5,395 nucleotides of DNA from Bryobacteraceae bacterium (lineage in GTDB: Bacteria > Acidobacteriota > Terriglobia > Bryobacterales > Bryobacteraceae), in NCBI GenBank assembly GCA_014379815.1, contig JACMLA010000409.1, forward strand, positions 1-5,395, written 5' to 3'. The position numbers were made by a program, and so were the translations under genes. Below the pieces are notes generated by a model. It did not search any database. It saw only the letters and a list, made by a program, of their open reading frames with translations, and had not been told where the DNA came from. Positions 1 to 5,395 of the stretch are shown in pieces. Position 1 is the first letter of the stretch. Each line of letters opens with the position of its first letter.

Positions 1-243
1 CCGGTGGACGGTAAATCCCCGGGACTCGGCAGCAGCTATAAAGGGCCGCTCCGCTTCTGAGGGGGTGGCCAGACAGACGAGGGAAATGGACGTCGAACTT
101 GACGACATCTGTGTCGCCCAATTCAGGACGGTCGTTTCCGCGCCTCCGTACGCGATTGAGTGAATCAGGTGCGCCGCCCGGAGAACCCGGCGAGGCTGCT
201 CTGAGGTCCGATTTGGAGTTGCGCGCAGAGTAGCAGATGTCAT
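1..243 (-). CDS. Glycosyltransferase, GT4-like, N-terminal fragment (cut by window edge)
   Basis: This is an open reading frame on the minus strand that starts at ATG 243-241 and is still open at position 1, giving 81 codons. After about 20 polar residues comes a hydrophobic strand (LRAAHLIHSI, residues 21-30) followed by YGGAE at 32-36. This is the classic N-terminal signature of GT-B fold family 4 glycosyltransferases, where a first beta strand is followed by a Gly-Gly-x-Glu loop. A second strand, SISLVCLAT, spans residues 52-60. The family transfers a sugar from an NDP-sugar to a growing lipid-linked glycan at the cytoplasmic face of the membrane. Donor and linkage cannot be read here, since the C-terminal nucleotide-binding domain lies outside the window. 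A good ribosome binding site (GAGGA, 253-249) sits 5 nt before the ATG. The upstream gene's TGA (247-245) ends one base before this start, so the two genes are probably translationally coupled. The family call is fairly sure and the specificity unknown. Confidence 0.75.
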   Translation of the reverse strand, partial: MTSATLRATPNRTSEQPRRVLRAAHLIHSIAYGGAETTVLNWATQMSSSSTSISLVCLATPSEAERPFIAAAESRGFTVHR

Positions 244-244
244 G

Positions 245-895
245 TCATTCCTCGGTCACAAAGCCAAGGATGTTGCCTCTCGCGCTCCGGATCTCTTGTT
301 GCGCCCGGCTTAGACTAGTGACCGATGTAGCATCAACTGCCGCAACCAGGACTACGCCATCGCACATGGGTGCGAGCGCTACCGGCTCAATTGCAAGGTC
401 AACAGGCGCGGTTGCGATCAGTATGCAGGTAAAGCGCCGTCGGGCAGAGTTCAGATAGAGTCGAAAAGACTCGGAACAGATAAAGCGCAAAAGCTCGTCG
501 GGCTGACAAGTGGGCTGTGCCAGCGTGTAGCCCGATGTAACAGATTCTGAAAAGCCGGCAACTATCGGAAGGGGGACGGCCGCCTCGAAGTCCTGTTCTG
601 TGTGACCGCGATTCAGGTCAAGAACAAGCACCCGTGCGCCGCCAAGTTGCATTAGGCCGGCGGCAATTTGATACACAACTCCGGCGGGGGAGAGGGGTTG
701 CGTGACAGGACTAAACTGCACCACAAAACAACCAGCTTCAGAAGGTCGAAACTGCAGCAGCTTGACTGTGAAACGCAGAATACTGGGGCTGACCCAGTCA
801 CCCGAAACCGGCGCTTGAGCTGCTCCTGTGCCATGCGAAGCGGATCTGATGTTTGCCGGTGCACTGTCCGCAATCAAACTTTTATCTCCACGCAT
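245..895 (-). CDS. CpsD/BY-kinase-like P-loop protein with degenerate nucleotide-binding motifs
   Basis: This 216-residue protein resembles the cytoplasmic ATPase domain of bacterial tyrosine kinases (CpsD/CapB/Wzc C-terminus, MinD/Mrp-type fold), which control polysaccharide chain length and export together with a Wzz-like membrane partner. The fold order is recognisable. Strand 1 plus the P-loop position is at 57-78 (VVQFSPV then QIAAGL), a Walker A'-like strand VLVLDLNR is at 89-96, a Walker B-like strand is at 155-165 (FTCILIATAPV), and a DGVVLVAAVDAT strand with the final ILGFV strand is at 179-213. The key residues are missing. There is no GK[S/T] in the P-loop, the usual IDTPP of Walker B reads IATAP (Ala161 for Asp), and the protein stops right after the last strand with no tyrosine cluster. 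ATP hydrolysis or kinase activity is therefore unlikely. The frame is intact and full domain length, so it is not an obvious pseudogene. The ATG overlaps the upstream methyltransferase by 14 nt, and a weak GAGAG (905-901) precedes it by 5 nt. It could instead be a diverged MinD/ParA-like protein. Confidence 0.7.
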   Translation of the reverse strand: MRGDKSLIADSAPANIRSASHGTGAAQAPVSGDWVSPSILRFTVKLLQFRPSEAGCFVVQFSPVTQPLSPAGVVYQIAAGLMQLGGARVLVLDLNRGHTEQDFEAAVPLPIVAGFSESVTSGYTLAQPTCQPDELLRFICSESFRLYLNSARRRFTCILIATAPVDLAIEPVALAPMCDGVVLVAAVDATSVTSLSRAQQEIRSARGNILGFVTEE

Positions 896-1856
896 GCCGA
901 CTCTCGAGGGAACTTAAGGAGCTGTTGCGCCCGATCAGCATTACCAGCCACGGATTCAGCGGAGATCCCCGTAGCCATGAGAATGCTTCGAGAGACACCA
1001 GCGAGAAAATTGCTTCCACTGGAAAGGCCAGCAGCTTTCCTTTCCAGTGACGCTTGAGCCGCAGAAAGCCCCAGTATCCTGACACCGGCAATGCGCGAAA
1101 CCTGGCGCAGCCCGCAGCAAGGAACAGACTCTGATAATCCCCGAAAGACAAAAGGAACGAGTGGGCTGGAGAGTTCAGGCGGGGGACGACACAGTTTGCG
1201 GCGCGCCCGTGGAACAGGTCCAGTGGGCACAACTTGTTCGGGCTGCTTGCCATGATCCATCCGCCCGGCTTCAGGACACGAACCATCTCCCGCGCCAGTT
1301 GACCACGCTCTTCCTTGTAGTGAGGCAAGAGCTCCGCTGTGTCATCCTTCACGCCTACGTGAGGGAATACGCAGCCGCAGTACACAATATCAAAGCTTTC
1401 GTTCTCAAAAGGCAGTTGCTTGCCGTTTGCCAGATACAGCCTGTCGCGCTGCTGTCTTTGTTCCCAGACATCGGTCCGGCTTCCGCAATCGATTCCATAC
1501 GCATCGAAGCCAGCCCTTGCAAGGACATCCACATCCTTGCCTACACCGCAGCCAACCGAGAGAACGCCTGGCGCACCTTCCTTCTGCGTCAGCCTCCGGA
1601 ACAGCGGAAGCATATAATTCGTCGTCGCGTGCTCGCTTAGCAGCTCCTCATAGGCACTACGCCCGGAATCGGCGACGTCGTCGAAACGCCCACCCGCAAT
1701 CAGATCCGGAAACCCTCTCTGCCATTGGAATTCTGCGCCGCACGAGTTGCAGAAAATGACATTACCGGACCAGTCAAGAGTGAAACGGCACAATGGGCAC
1801 ACCACGGTTACGCTGCTGCCTGCCGGACTCACACGGTTACTGATCAAGTTGTGCAT
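882..1856 (-). CDS. SAM-dependent class I methyltransferase with N-terminal zinc ribbon
   Basis: This 324-residue protein has two parts. The N-terminus carries a Trm112-like zinc ribbon with cysteine pairs C20-x2-C23 and C36-x2-C39. A Rossmann methyltransferase domain of Methyltransf_11 type follows. Its motif I is VLSVGCGVGKD (98-108), the post-I acidic strand is YGIDCGS (120-126), LPF plus the SFDIVYC strand are at 148-160, and VLKPGGWI is at 194-201. The C-terminal roughly 90 residues are aromatic-rich (YWGF, SWLRG) and may form a lid or membrane-associating part. Such proteins are common in polysaccharide clusters and are presumed to methylate a sugar, lipid carrier or glycan end, but the acceptor cannot be told from sequence. 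The start ATG lies one base after the preceding gene's TAG, with only TTAGG directly before it, which suggests translational coupling. Starting here keeps the zinc ribbon intact. The 3' end overlaps the next gene by 14 nt. The methyltransferase call is secure and the substrate is open. Confidence 0.88.
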   Translation of the reverse strand: MHNLISNRVSPAGSSVTVVCPLCRFTLDWSGNVIFCNSCGAEFQWQRGFPDLIAGGRFDDVADSGRSAYEELLSEHATTNYMLPLFRRLTQKEGAPGVLSVGCGVGKDVDVLARAGFDAYGIDCGSRTDVWEQRQQRDRLYLANGKQLPFENESFDIVYCGCVFPHVGVKDDTAELLPHYKEERGQLAREMVRVLKPGGWIMASSPNKLCPLDLFHGRAANCVVPRLNSPAHSFLLSFGDYQSLFLAAGCARFRALPVSGYWGFLRLKRHWKGKLLAFPVEAIFSLVSLEAFSWLRGSPLNPWLVMLIGRNSSLSSLESRHAWR

Positions 1857-1857
1857 C

Positions 1858-2871
1858 CTAAGCTGTAGCGGCGATGGCTGTATCGGCGATCAATGGGTCT
1901 TCGGAGCATCGCGGAATCGCCAGATAGGAACCGAACGTCTTTTCCAGACCCTCAGTCAGACTGGTCTTAGGTGTCCAGCCCAGAAGCCTGAGTGCGTCGC
2001 TGTTGGAAGATACACTGCGCCACAGTTCCGAACTCCGGACCGGGGTCGCATTAGGAATAACCTCAAGCCCGCTATTCAGAGCACGCAAAACTTGCTGGCT
2101 TAGATCGTAGATGGTGATCTCCTGTCCTCCTCCAATTGGAATAGCGCAACCCTCTGCGGCCGGCTGGCGCGTGACAGCGAGAAGAGCGTCAACTGCGTCG
2201 TCAACATACAGGGGATCCCGGGTCTGTCCACCGCCTTGCAGGCGAACCGGTTGCTGCTTGAGGAAACAATCATGAACGTAAGTGATCAGGTTCCAGTTCT
2301 GGCGCGGCCCATAGACAAACGTCATCCGGAGACAAACCACCTTCAGATTCGACAGCCTTGCCGCGACCTGCCACTGCTGCCAGGCGGCTGCTTTAGCCAC
2401 CGCGTACGAACAAACAGGGTCTACGGCCTGACCCGCTGTATAGGGAACCGGACCATTCCCAAACACCTTGACCGAATCGGCTACGACGAGGAGCCGCACA
2501 CCGGCCCTCACGGCAGCTTCCAGCACATTGACCGACCCAATCAAGTTAGTTTCGATACAGCAACGTGCTTGCGTGGTGCACTCAGGTCCGTCAGGGTGCG
2601 CGGCGAGATGAAACACGACGTCAGGCCGGAAAGCTGAAAGGGCGCCCGAGAGCTTCTCTGCGTCTCGTACGTCGCATGAGAGCGCCTGAACGCCACGATG
2701 ATTACCAAGAGGAAGACCACGATCCGGCTTCTCACTGGAAACTGCGGATCGCGAGATGGAGAGCGTTTCCAGGCCTAGCGACGCGAGCCGGTGGATCAGA
2801 TGCTGGCCGATGAAGCCGGTACCGCCTGTAACCGCGAACTTTCTGTCAGAGAGGAAGCTCATCAGCTGCAC
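1858..2871 (-). CDS. NAD(P)-dependent sugar epimerase/dehydratase (extended SDR)
   Basis: This 337-residue extended short-chain dehydrogenase/reductase is of the NDP-sugar epimerase/dehydratase type. The N-terminal Rossmann dinucleotide motif is GGTGFIG (16-22). The adenine-ring acidic motif CDVRD is at 66-70, and VVFHLAAH is at 85-92. The catalytic triad is intact: Ser133 in DSVKVFG, with Tyr156 and Lys160 in YAVAK. The substrate-domain signature RDPLYVDD is at 218-225. Relatives convert UDP-, GDP- or dTDP-sugars at C4 or by 4,6-dehydration or reduction in the cytoplasm, and this one probably makes a precursor for the locus's glycan. The exact reaction cannot be assigned. The start is a GTG, with GGGA (2881-2878) 6 nt upstream. 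An ATG at codon 4 (2862-2860) is possible but has a poorer upstream sequence. The gene begins 14 nt after the phosphoglycosyl transferase stop and ends one base before the methyltransferase start. Confidence 0.9.
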   Translation of the reverse strand: MQLMSFLSDRKFAVTGGTGFIGQHLIHRLASLGLETLSISRSAVSSEKPDRGLPLGNHRGVQALSCDVRDAEKLSGALSAFRPDVVFHLAAHPDGPECTTQARCCIETNLIGSVNVLEAAVRAGVRLLVVADSVKVFGNGPVPYTAGQAVDPVCSYAVAKAAAWQQWQVAARLSNLKVVCLRMTFVYGPRQNWNLITYVHDCFLKQQPVRLQGGGQTRDPLYVDDAVDALLAVTRQPAAEGCAIPIGGGQEITIYDLSQQVLRALNSGLEVIPNATPVRSSELWRSVSSNSDALRLLGWTPKTSLTEGLEKTFGSYLAIPRCSEDPLIADTAIAATA

Positions 2872-2885
2872 CCGTAATCCCGCAT

Positions 2886-3638
2886 CTAAAATGCACCATC
2901 GCGACGAAGGACGACCACGAAGGTTCGCAGGAATATCTGCAGGTCCAGAAGAGGGCTACGGCGTCGAACGTACTGGCAATCGAGCTCAAGTCCTTCGAGG
3001 AACTTGAGACGGCTTCGGCCAGACACCTGAGCAAGGCCGGTGATTCCAGGACGCACGGAAAACTTGATCAGGCTCTCGTGCGCATAATAGGGCAGGACTT
3101 CAAGGACCTCGGGTCTTGGTCCCACCAGCGCCATTTCCCCACATACTACATTAAACAGACTTGGCAGTTCGTCCAGCGAAGTGGCGCGCAGGAAAGCGCC
3201 GATCCTTGTCACCCTCCGATCTCTGGGCACCTTGAAATAGAGTTGACCCAGTTCCGAGGAAGAGTAGGTTTTTAGCTTGTGTGGGGACAAATCATCGGCA
3301 TTCGCCACCATAGTGCGGAATTTCCGGAACCGGAACGGAAGGCCATATCTGCCGACCCTCCATTGCTGAAACAGAACAGGGCCCGGAGAATCGAGGCGCA
3401 CGGCAATCGCGATCACCAGTTGCAGCGGCAGGGTCAGCAAAAGTACTGCGGAAGCAATGAGACAGTCCCACACTCTTTGAATCAGCGGCGTATTCTCTGA
3501 ATACGGCATCTCCTGAATGGTCTTGAGAACCTTATCTGCACTTGGCAACGGGATTGCCCTCGCAGCAACCGGAACTGCGTTGCCCGAAGCAGGTGAACAT
3601 TTATTTTGCAACCTCTTAGCCATCTGCGTCGCCGTCAC
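2886..3638 (-). CDS. Undecaprenyl-phosphate sugar phosphate transferase (monotopic PGT, PglC/WcaJ-type)
   Basis: This 250-residue bacterial sugar transferase is the probable initiating enzyme of the locus. It would move a sugar-1-phosphate from a UDP-sugar to undecaprenyl phosphate at the inner face of the cytoplasmic membrane. A polar 50-residue leader is followed by the family's hydrophobic segment (about 57-80, with conserved Asp58), which in solved relatives is a re-entrant helix. Next come DSPGPVLF (83-90), KFRTM (106-110), and RVTRIG with LRATSLDELP (142-159). That last block holds the catalytic Asp156-Glu157 dyad. GEMALVGPRP (167-176) and RPGITGLAQVSGR (196-208) complete the signature. 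The extra N-terminal membrane helices of large WbaP/WcaJ enzymes are absent, so this is the small form. The start is GTG at 3638-3636, overlapping the previous gene's TGA by 4 nt, with AAGG just upstream. An ATG at codon 6 has no clear ribosome site. Family assignment is very firm and the sugar unknown. Confidence 0.94.
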   Translation of the reverse strand: MTATQMAKRLQNKCSPASGNAVPVAARAIPLPSADKVLKTIQEMPYSENTPLIQRVWDCLIASAVLLLTLPLQLVIAIAVRLDSPGPVLFQQWRVGRYGLPFRFRKFRTMVANADDLSPHKLKTYSSSELGQLYFKVPRDRRVTRIGAFLRATSLDELPSLFNVVCGEMALVGPRPEVLEVLPYYAHESLIKFSVRPGITGLAQVSGRSRLKFLEGLELDCQYVRRRSPLLDLQIFLRTFVVVLRRDGAF

Positions 3639-4720
3639 CCCGCCTTGGTTGCCTGCATAGCAGGGGCGCCCGCTCCAACTGCGTAGGAGAAGCCTCTGCC
3701 CGGGCCCGAACGTGTTTGTTCCGGGGAAGTTGTGTCTGCCCGGTCAGACATAGCGCTGATTGTCGCGGCGATCCCGGTTGGGAAATCTGTGCGGGGCCGA
3801 AAGGCAAGCGCCTTACAAAGCTTGGTGGTGTCCAGAAGACAATCTCCGGACTCGACAATCTCGTAATCAGGTGGCCAGGGAGCAAAAAGCAAGTTCCCGG
3901 GACAAGCGCGATGGATTTCATCTGCTGCGTCCCGGATGCTGATGCCATTACCTCGCCCAAAGTTGAAGACTTGATTTTTTGCAGCCGGATGGATGCCGCA
4001 GCGCAACATCCCTTCGACGACATCGTCGATGTAGAGAAAGTCGCGGACCTGCCGTCCATCGCCAAACAACGTGATCGGGTTTCCCTGAACGGTGTTTCTA
4101 ATCATCGAATTCAAGAAGCCCTGCCAAATCCCGCTTCGTCCCGCGTCAGGACCAAATACGTTAGATATCCGGCAAATTGTATAGCTGATCGCACCATGCG
4201 ATGCCGAAATCTGGTGATAATGCTCGGCGCAAAGCTTGTGGGAGGCATACATGCTCCCCGGTGCGAGGGGGGAATCTTCTCGTAGAAGAGCCCTGTGCGT
4301 TGGCCCATATACAAGCCATGAACTGGAAAAGACTACGTGAGGCCTGGCTCTCGAGTGGGCACATGCAGCAAGGAATTGCAGTTGGGAGCCACAAATAGAA
4401 TCCAGGCTTTCCTTTGGCTGCCGATTGCTCTCGACTGCTCCAGAACTTCCAGCCAGATTGTAAACGACCCGAACCGAGGCCAGCGCGTCGCGCATGACAC
4501 CTTCGTCTGTTTCGTTTCCCGTCAGCTGGAACCAGCGAACCTGCTTGCCCCACGGACGAGCAGTGTCCGACCGTTCTGAGCGACTTAAGACCCTGACCTC
4601 GGAAGTGAAGTTGAGGAGAGCGCGAACCAGGTGCATTCCAATAAAACCCGTGCCTCCCCAGACAAGCACCGGGAAATCCCCAGTAAGGGAGCGATGTTCC
4701 GCGATGCCGGGTTCAAACAA
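3635..4720 (-). CDS. NAD-dependent epimerase/dehydratase (extended SDR), first gene of operon
   Basis: Taken from TTG 4720 this gives 361 residues. The protein is a second extended SDR with VWGGTGFIG (dinucleotide loop 22-28), VVYNLAG (about 85-91), a catalytic Ser134 in SSSWLVYG, Tyr158 and Lys162 in YASHK, and RDFLYIDD at 226-233. FGDGRQ just before that and FNFGRG after it are typical of NDP-sugar 4-epimerases and 4,6-dehydratases. It is only distantly similar to the other SDR in the operon, so it probably has a different substrate or step. The last 38 or so residues form a Gly/Ala/Pro/Ser-rich tail beyond the normal domain end. An in-frame TTG at 4768-4766 would add 16 residues. I prefer 4720 because AGGGAGGAG (4735-4727) lies 6 nt upstream, while 4768 has no convincing ribosome site. 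The stop overlaps the phosphoglycosyl transferase start (GTGA), so the two are coupled. A role making the first sugar, or acting on the lipid-linked sugar as in Gnu-type epimerases, is inference. Confidence 0.88.
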   Translation of the reverse strand: MFEPGIAEHRSLTGDFPVLVWGGTGFIGMHLVRALLNFTSEVRVLSRSERSDTARPWGKQVRWFQLTGNETDEGVMRDALASVRVVYNLAGSSGAVESNRQPKESLDSICGSQLQFLAACAHSRARPHVVFSSSWLVYGPTHRALLREDSPLAPGSMYASHKLCAEHYHQISASHGAISYTICRISNVFGPDAGRSGIWQGFLNSMIRNTVQGNPITLFGDGRQVRDFLYIDDVVEGMLRCGIHPAAKNQVFNFGRGNGISIRDAADEIHRACPGNLLFAPWPPDYEIVESGDCLLDTTKLCKALAFRPRTDFPTGIAATISAMSDRADTTSPEQTRSGPGRGFSYAVGAGAPAMQATKAG

Positions 4721-4726
4721 GCGAAT

Positions 4727-4735
4727 CTCCTCCCT
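4727..4735 (-). promoter_or_regulatory. Strong Shine-Dalgarno site that decides the start of the first operon gene
   Basis: Read on the minus strand, AGGGAGGAG lies 6 nt before the TTG at 4720-4718. It is by far the best ribosome binding site upstream of this gene and supports the shorter start over TTG 4768. Confidence 0.7.
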
Positions 4736-4834
4736 CGTGTAGAAGGTATATCGCCGACGATTTGCCAAACGCAGTCAAGACTCGACCGCCATCCGACAGT
4801 TCGACTGGCTTTAAAGTGTTAGGTCCGATTGGGA

Positions 4835-4863
4835 AGTGTAGAACATCCTAATCCCGCTTGCAA
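4835..4863 (-). promoter_or_regulatory. Candidate sigma-70-type promoter for the minus-strand operon
   Basis: On the minus strand, a -35-like TTGCAA (4863-4858) and a -10-like TACACT (4840-4835) are separated by exactly 17 nt. Each matches 4 of 6 consensus bases. Transcription would start near 4828 and leave a leader of about 100 nt before the TTG at 4720. It lies in the only spacer from which the operon could be driven within the window. The match is modest and would occur by chance at some rate. Confidence 0.4.
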
Positions 4864-4865
4864 GC
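4856..4865. repeat. 10-bp perfect palindrome in the divergent promoter region (possible operator)
   Basis: GCTTGCAAGC is a perfect inverted repeat that covers the candidate -35 element of the operon. Because TTGCAA is self-complementary, it also reads as a -35-like box toward the flippase gene, although the -10 position on that side (CATAGA, 4881-4886) is poor. A regulator bound here could affect both directions. The palindrome is short and no second copy was noticed in the spacer, so its function is speculative. Confidence 0.3.
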
Positions 4866-4951
4866 AGAATTCGAAGCTCCCATAGAAAGGCTTGTGTGTT
4901 ATTCTTCTCCAAACCCAAGTGAAGCAATCCGAACGTGGGGTTCACGGTCGT

Positions 4952-5395
4952 ATGCCGGACTTTGCCCTGCCAGCGAAAGATGCGCAACAATTGGCAGCCT
5001 CCCCACGCGGATTTGGCCTTCGCGGCCGTGCGCTTGTAATCGTCGTTCCCAAGTTATTGAATGGACTTTCTGTCTTCGCCGTGAATCTTTACATTCTTTC
5101 GCGCTTGAGTCCGTTTGAGTTTGGCATTCTGACTTTCGCCATGACCGTAGTCGTAACCATTGACGGTCTGGTCAACGCCGCGGTAGACGTCGCGGCGCTG
5201 AAAGAGGCAACCCGGGCGCGGATTCAAAATATTCTTCCGGTTGACTCTATCGAAGTAGCGGCACTGCTGATCAAGAGTTGCGGATGGCTGGCCATGCTGT
5301 TGGTCTGGCTGATTGCGGCCATTTCCGGTGGAAAATTAACGGATCGGCCCTTCAGGACCCCTGCCTCTATCGCCCGCGCGGCGGGGCGACCGAGA
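4952..5395 (+). CDS. Probable polysaccharide flippase (Wzx/MOP-superfamily), N-terminal part (cut by window edge)
   Basis: This plus-strand frame runs from ATG 4952 to the last base without a stop, giving 148 codons. A polar 25-residue start is followed by hydrophobic segments at about 26-50 (ALVIVVPKLLNGLSVFAVNLYILSR, split by Pro33), 57-75 (EFGILTFAMTVVVTIDGLV) and 110-125 (CGWLAMLLVWLIAAI). The pattern of helix, then SRLSPFEFG, then helix matches the first two helices of Wzx-type oligosaccharide flippases, where a short loop of the form LSPxEFG or LSPxEYG is characteristic. Such proteins move undecaprenyl-pyrophosphate-linked oligosaccharide across the inner membrane, which suits the neighbouring phosphoglycosyl transferase. 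No strong ribosome site is seen: GTGGGG lies 11 nt before the ATG. An in-frame GTG at 4919 would add 11 residues but has no better site. The gene diverges from the operon. The membrane-protein call is sure and the flippase call moderately so, as most of the protein is outside the window. Confidence 0.7.
   Translation, partial: MPDFALPAKDAQQLAASPRGFGLRGRALVIVVPKLLNGLSVFAVNLYILSRLSPFEFGILTFAMTVVVTIDGLVNAAVDVAALKEATRARIQNILPVDSIEVAALLIKSCGWLAMLLVWLIAAISGGKLTDRPFRTPASIARAAGRPR

Noticed and set aside
245..895. Calling the kinase-like gene a pseudogene
   Set aside because: There is no frameshift or internal stop, it has full domain length, and both ends are spaced as coupled operon genes. Loss of catalytic motifs alone does not prove decay.
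668..1057. A 129-codon plus-strand open frame and a 128-codon minus-strand frame (874-1260) in the same area
   Set aside because: Both overlap the kinase-like and methyltransferase genes in other frames and look like non-coding translations.
1161..1640. A 159-codon plus-strand open frame opposite the methyltransferase
   Set aside because: It is antisense to well-supported methyltransferase motifs, with no domain-like pattern of its own.
3716..4285. A 189-codon plus-strand open frame opposite the first SDR
   Set aside because: It lies fully antisense to a gene with clear SDR motifs. Its translation has no recognisable domain and is Arg/Cys-rich, as expected for a shadow of a GC-rich gene.
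4745..4776. A second promoter candidate on the minus strand: TTGACT (4776-4771) with TATACC (4750-4745 region)
   Set aside because: The spacer is about 22 nt, too long for a sigma-70 promoter, and the start would fall at the ribosome binding site.
4779..4793. A GGCGGTCGAG stretch on the minus strand in the operon leader, resembling an ops/JUMPstart element for RfaH
   Set aside because: Only the first seven or so bases agree with the enterobacterial ops consensus, the rest differs, and no other JUMPstart feature is seen.
4858..5118. An 86-codon plus-strand open frame starting in the divergent spacer
   Set aside because: It overlaps the flippase frame, which has coherent transmembrane segments and stays open to the window end. 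The 86-codon product has no such pattern.
1..5395. CRISPR arrays, tRNA/rRNA genes, insertion sequences or transposase genes, attachment sites
   Set aside because: No spaced direct repeats, terminal inverted repeats, transposase motifs or tRNA-like cloverleaf sequences were seen on either strand.

Overview
The window is a compact polysaccharide (exopolysaccharide, capsule or O-antigen type) biosynthesis locus from a moderately GC-rich bacterium. Several proteins point to undecaprenyl-phosphate-linked glycan assembly: a phosphoglycosyl transferase that loads the first sugar, a family-4-type glycosyltransferase and a probable lipid-linked-oligosaccharide flippase. This is consistent with a Gram-negative soil or environmental lineage such as Acidobacteriota or Proteobacteria. 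That taxonomic guess is weak, because no ribosomal or other marker gene is present.

Layout: six genes read leftward on the minus strand as one tightly packed operon. In transcription order they are an NDP-sugar epimerase/dehydratase-like SDR (3635-4720), a monotopic phosphoglycosyl transferase (2886-3638), a second SDR (1858-2871), a SAM-dependent methyltransferase with an N-terminal zinc ribbon (882-1856), a P-loop-fold protein related to bacterial tyrosine kinases/CpsD but with its ATP-binding motifs eroded (245-895), and the first 81 codons of a GT4-type glycosyltransferase (1-243, cut by the window edge). Junctions are 4-nt or 14-nt overlaps, or gaps of 1 to 14 nt, so co-transcription and translational coupling are very likely. 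A divergent spacer (4721-4951) carries a plausible sigma-70-type promoter for the operon and a 10-bp palindrome. On its other side a plus-strand gene begins (4952 to the window end, incomplete) that looks like the N-terminus of a Wzx/MOP-superfamily flippase. Both edge genes run off the window.

How they may work together (inference): the SDRs supply or modify an NDP-sugar (or a lipid-linked sugar), the phosphoglycosyl transferase attaches the first sugar phosphate to undecaprenyl phosphate, the glycosyltransferase extends the chain, the methyltransferase may decorate it, and the flippase moves the lipid-linked unit across the inner membrane. The degenerate kinase-like protein may have a structural or regulatory role in export or chain-length control. 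It is the least ordinary item here. Nothing else amounts to a clearly undescribed system.
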